The position numbers and the translations under genes are program-made. Shown here one piece after another: positions 56,164 through 64,000 of a DNA stretch of 64,000 nt (within the stretch, counting starts at the first letter, position 1; each line of letters opens with the position of its first letter). The stretch lies in contig JACGCM010002535.1 in assembly GCA_014058105.1 (NCBI GenBank), positions 2,666,001 through 2,730,000 of the forward strand, in the 5' to 3' direction. The notes under the pieces are model-generated. The model worked only from the letters and a program-made list of their open reading frames with translations, had not been told where the DNA came from and searched no databases. Source of the DNA: Kingdonia uniflora (Eukaryota > Streptophyta > Magnoliopsida > Ranunculales > Circaeasteraceae).

Positions 56164-57446
56164 TTACCCAAGGTTTAACATATCAGAGGGTGATTTTTCT
56201 TTATTCAACTTCAGGGCACCTTCGAGAACCTGTATATCTACTACCTCAACTGGGCGAGCACCATCAACATCCACCATCACTTCATCTTTGATGACTTCGA
56301 TTTCCCCGCGTACATTAGGCATCTGGACTACATCAACATCCGAGCTGTCATCAAACACGACACCACCAGCTTTTGCAAGTCCCTTGTAGAATTTTTTTCC
56401 TCTCCTCCAACTCCTCATATTGCTTCTTATAGAACGTCCTCACTTCAATGCATTTTACCAGCTTCTCCTCATTCATCGTCGCCCTCGCCTCATTGAGCAG
56501 CTTGCCTTGTTCTTCCTCAATTGCTTTATGAACATCGGCAACTTGATCCCTTACATCTTTATTGAAAGTGGCCTGCTACAACGCCAAAGCCTCCTTTTTC
56601 TCTTTCTCTGCCGTTTTATTCGCTTCCCCCGTCGCCTTTTTCCTCACCTTCTTGGCATCGAGCTTATACCTATTCAATGTGGCATTCAATTCTGCCTTCT
56701 CCTCTATCAAATCCTTTTCTATATTTTTGCAGACAATGATCTGGTTTGCCAGTTCACTACTGCCCATTACGCATCCCAAAGCTTCTGTTACCAACTTCTT
56801 AATCTGCATCAAATTCATATAATGAGTATTCGAGTGACCAACCAATTTTTTCATTCGAAGAAAAGCATTAAAATTTCACACCTTCGACAAATTCCTTTAA
56901 CCCTCGCTGGAAAAAGTATTCAAACTATCAATCCCCACCATGCAATCCTCCAACTCCATCTTCAGCTCATCTGTCCCAGACGTATAAGCATCCATGGTTT
57001 TCTACACTTCTATATAAGACTCTTCGGCAAACTTCTTCTTTAAAGACTCCCCACTAGTCCTCTTCGGGACCACACTGCCAGAACCCTGTGGAGGACGCAT
57101 ATCTACAGCAGCTGCTGGTTTAGCTGTCCCAACCACGTCCTCTATTGATGAAGCAATGGAGGCACATCCGAACTTGCTGCCCTTTTCTTTTTATTTCTTC
57201 CCAGAGTCTCTCCTATCATGGCATCAATCTCAGTGTCAGTATTGTACCCAACCAAGGAGCAGTTTTCTAATGGTAAGCTAGCATCCGCGGCTCTCTTGTT
57301 CTTCGCCGACATTTTTTTGTTGATTACAGGCACTTCCGACCCTTTAACCCTCGACCTCTTTAAACCGGTAGCCATACCAAAAAAATATTTCCTAACTTTA
57401 TACAATTCTTCTTTTACCTGTGACTTTCTATCGACCTCTTTCAAAG
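56164..57446 (-). pseudogene. RE7 antisense gene, linker and C-terminal helical part
   Basis: Continues after intron 1 with LKEVDRKSQVKEELYKVRKYFF, then KRSRVKGSEVPVINKKMSAK, a Lys-rich segment with LPLENCSLVGYNTDTEIDAMIG and GRNKKKRAASS, open from 57468 to 57142. After frame changes come 56854-56576 (92 aa: LVGHSNTHYMNLMQIKKLVT and a Lys/Glu coiled coil) and 56418-56164 (FYKGLAKAGGVVFDD, acidic). Parallel to RE4 31402-30225. The plus-strand 207-codon frame at 56420-57043 is only a shadow of this gene. Confidence 0.65.
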
Positions 57447-57534
57447 TTGCAAAAAACAACATAAACAAGATTAGAAATACTTACATCTTATTCATACAAT
57501 TCGAACATCAAGAATTATATTTACCTAACCACAC
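57447..57534 (-). other. Predicted 88-bp intron 1 of RE7 antisense gene, acceptor mutated
   Basis: Donor TTAG/GTAAAT at 57534, as in RE4 (GCTAG/GTAACG). The acceptor position reads TTTTTTGCAA instead of AG, at 57448-57447, so splicing here would fail or shift. Confidence 0.5.
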
Positions 57535-58336
57535 ACCTAAGTGAAAGTTTTTCTCTTTAACGGTTCTCTGGGATCTTTCTTATTGAACTTGTAATTTTCG
57601 GAAATAAGTAAGCGCTCATCGGTGTATCGCCCCCCCCCCCCGTCGGTACCATATCATTGAATAATGGTATTTTTAGGAACCTCGCCAAATATCGATAACT
57701 TAGCTTCTGCAGGTTCATCTTGAGCATGTAGTACATACATAAATCATCAATAGTTATTAACTCCTCCCCCCCAGTTTTAAGTCAACCATTTATGGCCCTA
57801 CAAACACTAAACAGATCATACACATTCGGATTGAACTGCCCCAGTGCCACATCATTGAAATTCATTAATTTATTTTGGTCCGCTCTGAGGGGAAGCTTCA
57901 ATCCCTCCTTTATTTGTTCTCGGTAAGCCAGGATACCATTCAAAGGTATTTCCTTGTCGGTTATTTCATGCTGGTACTCCTTTAACCTTATGTCCCCAGG
58001 AATAACGTATTTTTTCATAAAGCTTAAAATCTCTTTCGTCTCTGGACCCTCTCCGTAACATGACTCCCTATCTTCTTCCCCATCCCCACTACATTCTCAA
58101 TTACTCACTTGAGGATCGTGATCTATATCCGTTTCTATATCCTCCTTCTCAGCCCATTGGACAGCACTAGGTGCCACCCTAAACGTTTCCACACTACCTA
58201 AATCTGTACTACTCGATCCAACCCTATACTTCCCTCCCAATTGTTGTACATAGGTCCTCACATCAATCATCAGAGGCACTATATCTTCGAGATCCTCGTA
58301 TATATCTTTCTCATCATTTTGAATGGGTTCAACCAT
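57535..58336 (-). pseudogene. RE7 antisense gene, PF04195-like N-terminal exon
   Basis: Met 58336 follows an acceptor-like TTGTACAG and starts MVEPIQNDEKDIYEDLEDIVPL; TGA 58097 is shared with RE4. Reading continues [47 protein letters not shown], a stop, [17 protein letters not shown] and [13 protein letters not shown]. The frame is disturbed in the C-run near 57631. The best preserved version of this domain along with RE1. Probably PF04195-like; function unknown. Confidence 0.7.
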
Positions 58337-59269
58337 TTTTAAACAGAACCTGTACAACAGATTCCATATTTTTAAAACTGTTAGAATCTATCATATGTGA
58401 TACATATATATATTCATACGTTCATATATTCATAATACTATTGTTGTCGAGATAACTCTCCAACACATCATTCGCTTTACTAACTGCTACAATCATTTAC
58501 ATTTATACTTATTACCACAGTTCTCGATATAGTTCATATCATTTAATTCATATTGATATTTTTCATTCAAGTAACACATCTGCTCAGTTCTCGATGCTTT
58601 TCTATTTTTAATAAATAACATTGATAACTTGTTAATTTCATTTACTTTTTGTCGAATACAGGAATCTCAACAGCTTCTCGAACACACTTCACCTATTTTT
58701 TTTTGCAAAATTCTATTATTTAAAATTGATATTTCCCCTTCTCTGGCATAAAATCCGGCCAAATCCCAATAAAAATAACGTCCCCGAAAATCTTGCCGTA
58801 TCAAAACAACGTTTGCCTCATCCCTACAATCGTGCCGTAACAATAGCACCACCAATCGAGACTTCTCTTTACTCCTCTCCACCCAGTCATCATCTCCCCA
58901 CACCAGAACCAATTTATAAACACCTAACGATACCAGTTCTTCTACCCTCACACAGATAACAGTTCTAACTACCTTAGAATTTCAAAACCCTCTACCAAAC
59001 CCTAACTCTGTCAATTTTATAAAATTTACTTGCAACTAATTCCCTTTCGATTCAATTTACTATACCACATCATTCACTTTACTTAATCCTATTCGTTTAT
59101 CAACTAATCAATCAAAACCCAAACAACAAGCAATCAAAAACTGATTCACTAACTTTATTTTTGTGCTACTTCTGTGTCTCTTTCCTTTGCTTGCTTGGCT
59201 CTTGCAATCAACATGCTTATCTCATCTTTCGCAATTGTCAGCAATGAATTAAGTAATGAGCAACAACAA
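58337..59269 (-). other. Putative leader or intron region of RE7 antisense gene
   Basis: AT-rich, no conserved minus-strand ORF; a 94-codon frame at 58951-58667 is not matched by an intact frame in RE4. Corresponds to RE4 32301-33202. Confidence 0.35.
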
Positions 59270-59602
59270 TTAGTACTTGAAAAAAAAATCTGTGTATGAA
59301 AAGTGTGAGCAGTCGCCCACATCCGAGGTATTTATAGACCCCACGTGACTGTTCATCGCACCACTTTGCGACCGTTCAACTCTTCTATCATAACGTTTTC
59401 TCATCCTCTTCTGACTCTCTTCGATACTTTGCCTTCTCAGAGATAGCGAACACTTACACTCCTGCTCTAATTCTTCCATATCTTGAAGAATTTCTTCTAA
59501 AACATTCCAATGCAACAAATTGCCAACTATATTGTCATAGAGATGGTAGACATCTATTTCTTTATATTTCATAATCTCCCCAAATGGAACACATCTTGCC
59601 AT
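59270..59602 (-). CDS. RE7 antisense ORF, helical small protein (about 110 aa)
   Basis: Open from MARCVPFGEIMKYKEIDVY (Met 59602; an earlier in-frame Met lies at 59608) to 59270. Helical, Glu-rich first half (NVLEEILQDMEELEQE) and a basic second half (SIEESQKRMRKRYDRR). The homolog in RE4 (33501-33203) is interrupted by a stop. Conservation of amino acids rather than only DNA suggests past coding. Function unknown. Confidence 0.55.
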   Translation of the reverse strand: MARCVPFGEIMKYKEIDVYHLYDNIVGNLLHWNVLEEILQDMEELEQECKCSLSLRRQSIEESQKRMRKRYDRRVERSQSGAMNSHVGSINTSDVGDCSHFSYTDFFFKY

Positions 59603-59980
59603 ATTCATTGGTCTTGGTCCATAAACCTTTTTTTCTACTTCACCTGCAAATTCCTATCTTTTGGGACATATCTTTGACAACATGCACATTATCATTATAT
59701 TCGACATTCTACCATAAACTTGCTTAAAATTACTTATCTTTACCAAATTTTAGCAAGTACATTATACATTCGACAAGCAAACAACCATTTCCTACCATCG
59801 ACAACACATCTTACACACTCTTTTATTACATTTCATTAAACCTTCACAAACTCCTTACACAGACCTACTCCTACGACAATTACCACTTTATAAACCCCTC
59901 GCTGCAGCCTCCTCCTCCCTCTTCACCAACAACTTGGCTCGAGTCCAAATTCTACCGTAACATTCAGGTGGGCGATAAAA

Positions 59981-60181
59981 TTACAGCTTGACCCGAAACT
60001 CGAAGTCTTCTTCAGCCTCCCTCATTTCTGTCTTGCTCATGTCTTCATAATCAGGCTCCTCTGAATCTTCCATGTGCATGTCACTGTTCTGAGATCCGAA
60101 GTATCGCCTGTATAACACCCAATACATCACTTGAATACATCTGAACATACCATCACGGGATTGAGCTCTCGTCCTCATCAT
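59981..60181 (-). CDS. RE7 small antisense ORF (about 66 aa)
   Basis: Starts MMRTRAQSRDGMFRCIQ (Met 60181); upstream in-frame codons to 60199 are not conserved. Contains YFGSQNSDM and ends with an acidic EEPDYEDMSKTEMREAEEDF segment. Homologs in RE4 (34066-33857) and RE1 (6150-5848). A perfect TATA box lies about 40 bp upstream. Function unknown. Confidence 0.6.
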   Translation of the reverse strand: MMRTRAQSRDGMFRCIQVMYWVLYRRYFGSQNSDMHMEDSEEPDYEDMSKTEMREAEEDFEFRVKL

Positions 60182-60213
60182 CTTGCATAAATGCCTCACA
60201 TATGCAATAACAA

Positions 60214-60230
60214 GACTTATTTATACCCCC
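60214..60230 (-). promoter_or_regulatory. TATA box of RE7 small antisense ORF
   Basis: Minus strand GGGGGTATAAATAAGTC, about 35-50 bp before ATG 60181, so the leader would be very short. Confidence 0.6.
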
Positions 60231-60675
60231 TCCAGTCATGGTTCAACTCACCTACATTTACTCTGCCTCAGAACTCTACAAATTCAGAGTCAAATCAGTC
60301 AACCTTGAAATCTGTTCCTAGACCCACTCTGTCAAATATATTTGAGATATTATGACAACCTATCAACAGTTTATATGCATTCACATTTGACATTTTACCT
60401 TCGATTATTTAAAAGTACTATTGCTACTTAACAGACACATGTATAAAATATCGAAGATATTAACTTTATTTAATATTATGAATAAGTTATAATTCATATT
60501 CGACAGCTTTCTCCTTTGATTTTGTTACATATACCATCTGTGACTACATCCTTCGATTACATTACATCAAACTACATTTATTTTTATATTCGACTTATAG
60601 AACTAATTACTCTATTTTCTTTTTACCAGAATCTGACATTAAAGCCTCTTTCTAGTCCTCAAAGCTCAATGAATC

Positions 60676-61035
60676 TCAAATCATTGAACTCCTATGAGAT
60701 GCTTCAGCAGAAAAGAGACAGTAAAAAATTGTAAGAATACTCAAACATTCAGCAAGATCCCTGGACGCCCATCTGAGCTTCAAATTTTTGTCATCAACAC
60801 ACACTGTTATCCCTTCTCCCCCAAACTGAGGCAATCTATTACCTTCACCACCGTATAATGATACCATTATTTCCAACATATACATATCATCTCTATTTTG
60901 ACCTTGTTCCCACCCCAACGTTATGCCACGATCGTATGCCGGATTAACGTTGATCGGTTTGTGCCAGATTTTCCCTTCAAAATGATCACCGTCTTTAGCC
61001 TCTAAAAATGCCATAGACCACACTTGGGGCGGCAT
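60676..61035 (-). CDS. RE7 second antisense ORF (MPPQV protein, 119 aa), intact
   Basis: Open from MPPQVWSMAFLEAKDGDHF (Met 61035; an upstream in-frame Met at 61056 is not conserved in RE4) to the stop at 60676, without interruption. Features: a WHKPINVNPAYD stretch, FGGEGITVCVDDKNLKLRWASRDLAEC and a hydrophobic IFYCLF. RE4 has a broken homolog (34924-34555). A perfect TATA box lies 37-51 bp upstream. I do not recognise the family. It is the only fully open conserved gene of RE7. Confidence 0.65.
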   Translation of the reverse strand: MPPQVWSMAFLEAKDGDHFEGKIWHKPINVNPAYDRGITLGWEQGQNRDDMYMLEIMVSLYGGEGNRLPQFGGEGITVCVDDKNLKLRWASRDLAECLSILTIFYCLFSAEASHRSSMI

Positions 61036-61071
61036 CTCTCCACAAACCACCACCACCCCACATTTAATAAC

Positions 61072-61086
61072 CCCCTATTTATACCC
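61072..61086 (-). promoter_or_regulatory. TATA box of RE7 MPPQV antisense ORF
   Basis: Minus strand GGGTATAAATAGGGG. RE4 has GGTATAAATAGGC at the same distance from the ATG. Confidence 0.65.
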
Positions 61087-61254
61087 ATTATCCTTCCACC
61101 AAATTCAATGTACCGTATTTATTGCGCCTCGGAAAGACTTAACGAGATACAGTTCCTTTGACCACGGAAATGACACAAACGATTCATCTTCTCATTCGGC
61201 AACCTCTTCAGATTCTGTAATTCTTCTCGACATAACTACAAGTGCTTCTGTCAA

Positions 61255-61266
61255 GAATGGGGTGAT
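61255..61266 (+). other. RE7 polypurine tract
   Basis: AGAATGGGGTGA ends directly before the 3' LTR; one or two bases different from RE4. Confidence 0.7.
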
Positions 61267-61803
61267 TGTAGTAGCATATTCCCCAGATTCGACAAGAGTA
61301 AGCCAGCAGAATATAGTCGAAGACATGCAAAAGACAGTCCTTCATAGTCAAAGACAACTCAACACTCATAAGATAGCACGGTGTAGTCAAAGATAATTCA
61401 CCATTCTAGAAGATATTATAAGTCCTCGACCTACCCAAAGTAGCCGTTGAAGCCTGGTCAAGAGAGAACTGCTAGAGATCCCCAAAGTTCACCCACTTCC
61501 CCTGGAATAGGAGACTATTTCTTTCTTTTTGTAAAACTGCATGTATGACTATAAATACAGGCAAAAAAAAGATAGTACCACACATAATCTTTTTCTATTA
61601 TTACTTCAAACACCTACCTTCACTCTAAAATGTGTAATAACTAGCACTTTACTAGATTTTACATAAAAATCCTCCTCGAGGTCGTGGTTTTTGTTAGCCT
61701 TTACTGAGTTTTCTACGTAAAATCTTGTTTTATCTAGCTTATTGCCTTCTCTTTATGAATAAGTATTGGCGAAGATTATCCTTTCGGAAAATATGCCACT
61801 ACA
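61267..61803 (+). repeat. RE7 3' LTR (about 537 bp)
   Basis: Starts TGTAGTAGCATATTCC, ends GCCACTACA. Contains a local duplication of the AGTCAAAGA-CAACTCA type absent from the 5' LTR. TATA near 61551. Hairpin element at 61683-61717. Followed by GGTCT, the right target-site copy. Confidence 0.9.
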
Positions 61804-62815
61804 GGTCTTTCCCAAAATTCGGCTAACTTTTCGGCATTGTGAGGCTTTAAAGAGGGTGTAACTCGCCGAAGTATTAAATTTTTAATATTAAAACTGCGTG
61901 GCCGAACTCTTTTGTTGTATGGCTTCTGAATAATGAGATGGCAACAGCCGAGGTTTGCGATGGCTCAGTCTCTACTTTCGTCGATCCATAGCATATTGTA
62001 TCCGAGATCAAACTCATTATCTTCGTCTGGGAGGTTGGGGTCGCATGTCGGTACTTCAAATTGAGTAGGCAGAACAGGTTCGATACCGTAGGCTAAAAGG
62101 AAAAATGTGCATCCCGTCGCCTTTTGTGTTATAGTTTAAAAAGCCCATAGTACATGTTGTAGTTCTTGGACCCATCTTCCTTTTTTCTTATCGACCTATT
62201 TTTTAAGGTTGCCGACTATAGCTTTGTTGATTGCTTCGACCTGACCATTATCCTGGGGGTAATAAGGTGTTGAGGGGGAGAGAATAATGTTGTACTTTTT
62301 AAGGAAATTATGGACTTTGTCTGAATAAACTATGGACCATTATCACATCGAATCATGTAAGGACAGCTGAAGCGTATAATAATATTCTTCCATAAGAACT
62401 TAATGACTTCTTCTTCTCTGGTTTAATGTAAAGGTATGGCTTCGACCCATTTAGTAAAGTAATCTGTTGCCACAAGAATATTTTCTCGGCTACCCGATAC
62501 TTTGGGAAACGGGCCCACGAGATCGATGACCCACCGTTTAAATGGCCAAGAGACTTGACTGTCATGGAGGTCTTATGAAGGGTTATGGATGTCATGGGCG
62601 TGACGTTGACATTTGTCACAATGTTTGGAGTACTCTTCAGCTTGCTTCTTAATATTGGGCTAGAATATACCTTGGGATATAGTTCGAAGCACCATAGATC
62701 GACCAGCGGTATGAACACCATAGGTACCTTCATAGAGCTCAGCAAGAATTGTAGTGGCTTCATTTTGAGTGATACACCGGAGGAGGATACCGTTTGGGGA
62801 TTTGCGACGTAACTC
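61804..62815 (-). pseudogene. RE6 integrase, main part
   Basis: Minus-strand reading: LYEGTYGVHTAGRS, TAG at 62662-62660 in place of the usual Trp, KHCDKCQRHA (zinc part), WPFKRWVIDLVGPF (first Asp), VATDYFTKWVEAIPL, MIRCDNGP (second Asp), QVEAINKAI (Glu codon 62237-62235), LLAYGIEPVLP and the C-terminal KLAEFWE up to the RE7 target site. Four or five stops. The 154-codon frame at 62353-62817 is a frame-shifted shadow of this domain. Confidence 0.85.
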
Positions 62816-63500
62816 ACCTTTGAGGATGGTGTATCTGTGATAATTTCCTAGTAATGAACGTTTGGCTTTGGGGTCATATGGGGGGGGGGGGGGGTAAAGC
62901 TGTTGAATTAAGCAAGAAATGGTATTCGCTAGTCATCAGGATTGAGACTCTCGCCCCTAGTATTGATGGCATTGACTTCCATCTGGTCGATACTTGGGCA
63001 TTCGAGTACTTTGATATGGAGTGTTCAAGATTTGGACTGGCCTAACATGGCTGTTATGTAGGCGAGGGCATCGGCATGTCTATTTTCTCCTCGGGGGTAA
63101 TGAGTAAAAGAAGATTTTTTAGGAAAATGGTCCATGCGGTGGCGGACGAGAGCAATATACTAAGCCATGTGACTATTAGCCTGATTTTTGCCGGTGTAGC
63201 ATCTTTGAACGAGGTGGAAGTCGATAAACAATGCAAGTTTAGGGACACCGAGTTTGAGTATGAGGTTGAGGCCATGGATCAAGGGTTCATACTCAGCCTC
63301 GTTGTTGGAGCGTTCAAAATTTAACTTGATGGCTTTTTTGATTCTATCATTGATGGGAGTAACCAGGACAATACCAATCCCTGAACCGTTAGGTCCAGCG
63401 GATCCATCTGAAAAGAGGCACCAACCTGTGTTAGGGTTCCAAGGGTTGGTCTATTCGGGTTTGTCTTTGGATAGATCATCATCGTGTTCCTCCCTGTCGG
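62816..63500 (-). pseudogene. RE6 second RNase H and linker
   Basis: CLFSDGSAGPNGSGIGIVLV (SDGSAG, catalytic Asp kept, about 63430-63370), NNEAEYEPLIHGLNLIL, RGENRHADALAYITAMLG (about 63090-63040), then a linker that runs into a 16-base G run (62880-62895) encoding Pro on this strand. Several stops. Same order as in RE7. Confidence 0.8.
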
Positions 63501-64000
63501 TATCTTCGACCGGGAAGTCGGCAAGGAAATTGGCAACTGTTTGGCCTTTGTGGGATATATGCTTCTCAAACGTGATGTTGTGTATGCCAAGGTAAACAAA
63601 CCACTGCAGTACCCATCTGGATTTTCTTTCTTGTTGAGTACTTCTCGAAGGAGGTAACATGTCATAACACAGATATGGTGTGCTTGAAAATATGGTTTAA
63701 GTTTTTGAGAAGTGCAGAAGAGGGTGGGGAACAAACGCTCAAGTTTTATGTATCGAGTCTTTGTAAATATCAAAGTTTTGTTGATAAAGTATACAAGTTT
63801 CTCAATGCTAGATTCGAGTTGAATGAAGACTGAACTGATAGAAGTGTCGGTGACAGCAAGGTATAAAGAAATTATTTCGCCTCCGATAGGGGTACTGATG
63901 ATGGGTAGTCGACAAAGGTATGTTTTAAGTTCGATGAAGGCCTATTCACAGTCGGGTGGCCAGTTGATTTCAGAGCTATTTTTCTTCATGGCCTTGTGAG
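63501..64000 (-). pseudogene. RE6 first RNase H (enters from right edge)
   Basis: Minus-strand reading from the window edge: ELKTYLCRLPIISTPIGGE, SISSVFIQLESS, YFINKTLIFTKTRYIKLERL, QKLKPYFQAH, and after a frame change HISHKGQTVANFLADFPVED. RT and gag must lie right of the window. Confidence 0.75.

Larger units (their letters stand above)
48995..61803 (+). mobile_element. RE7: nearly complete Tat-like element nested in RE6
   Basis: LTRs at 48995-49509 and 61267-61803, gag-pol to 55108, a 60-bp tandem array, antisense genes, a polypurine tract and target-site duplication GGTCC/GGTCT. It is closely related to RE4 throughout. The youngest of the clearly nested copies by position, yet its LTRs differ by an estimated 10% and an indel of about 22 bp, and the primer-binding site is deleted. 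Confidence 0.95.
41764..64000 (-). mobile_element. RE6: minus-strand Tat-like element containing RE7
   Basis: Minus orientation: pol enters at the right edge (first RNase H, second RNase H, integrase, 64000-61804), is interrupted by RE7 (48995-61803), and resumes at 48994 with the integrase C-terminus. Then come a 195-bp tandem array (48800-47640), an antisense gene on the plus strand (42730-47360), a polypurine tract and the 3' LTR (42470-41764). RE7 carries GGTCC on its left and GGTCT on its right, a near-perfect 5-bp target duplication, which proves the continuity of the two RE6 parts. Confidence 0.9.

Noticed and set aside
56420..57043. 207-codon plus-strand ORF
   Set aside because: It lies opposite the minus-strand antisense gene of RE7, which is supported by homology with RE4. 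Its hydrophobic, Leu/Phe-rich composition is the mirror of a coiled coil.
62353..62817. 154-codon minus-strand ORF in RE6
   Set aside because: Same strand as integrase but one frame off; the integrase motifs (zinc part, VIDLVGPF, TDYFTKW) read in the neighbouring frame.
63321..63773. 150-codon minus-strand ORF
   Set aside because: Only the first third is in the RNase H frame; the rest is a frameshifted reading of the second RNase H region.
1..64000. CRISPR array, tRNA or rRNA genes, host genes
   Set aside because: The direct repeats found are tandem, not spaced; no cloverleaf or rRNA-like block was recognised; every long frame fits a retrotransposon part or its shadow.

Overview
The window looks like heterochromatic, gene-poor DNA of a flowering plant, probably a eudicot with a large repeat-rich genome; no species can be named from sequence alone. 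It is AT-rich. I found no host gene, rRNA, tRNA or CRISPR. Essentially every stretch I could place belongs to degenerate Ty3/gypsy LTR retrotransposons. They resemble the Tat (Ogre/Retand-like) lineage: a primer-binding site close to TGGCACCGTCTGTGGGAA, the order gag-PR-RT-RNaseH-second RNaseH-INT, no chromodomain seen, and a long 3' region between pol and the 3' LTR holding tandem repeats and genes on the opposite strand.

I call the copies RE1 to RE7. RE1 (1-7111, plus strand) is only the 3' end of an element: a decayed antisense gene block and a 3' LTR. RE2 (7112-15356, minus) starts where RE1 ends, so RE1 probably sits inside RE2's antisense gene. RE3 (15357-23665, plus) begins with an LTR that appears cut by RE2. 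RE4 (23666-35656, plus) has two LTRs, gag-pol, a tandem array and antisense genes. RE3b (35657-38829) is an antisense gene block of another plus-strand element. RE5 (from 38830, plus) has a 5' LTR, gag and protease, then is interrupted by RE6 (41764 to beyond the right edge, minus). RE7 (48995-61803, plus) lies inside the 3' end of RE6's integrase, with a near-perfect 5-bp target duplication. The nesting order RE5 > RE6 > RE7 is directly readable.

The most interesting content is the antisense block. RE1, RE2, RE3, RE3b, RE4, RE6 and RE7 all carry it. It encodes a recurring protein: an N-terminal domain resembling the plant 'putative gypsy type transposon' family (PF04195, from memory), a basic or acidic linker and, in several copies, long coiled coils. 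It has short introns at matching positions. In RE4 and RE7 it is joined by small antisense ORFs with TATA boxes just upstream. The introns face the opposite way to the genomic RNA, so they could survive retrotransposition and would be removed only from an independent antisense transcript. That suggests a self-contained gene module carried by the elements.

The regions between pol and the antisense genes hold four tandem arrays: 104 bp x3 and 44 bp x4 in RE3, about 61 bp x4 in RE4 expanded to 60 bp x9-10 in RE7, and 195 bp x6 with dimeric higher-order order in RE6. All pol reading frames are broken by stops and frameshifts, so none of these copies is autonomous now. Several lesions are shared between copies. 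Positions of domain edges are estimates made by reading frames by eye; no search was run.
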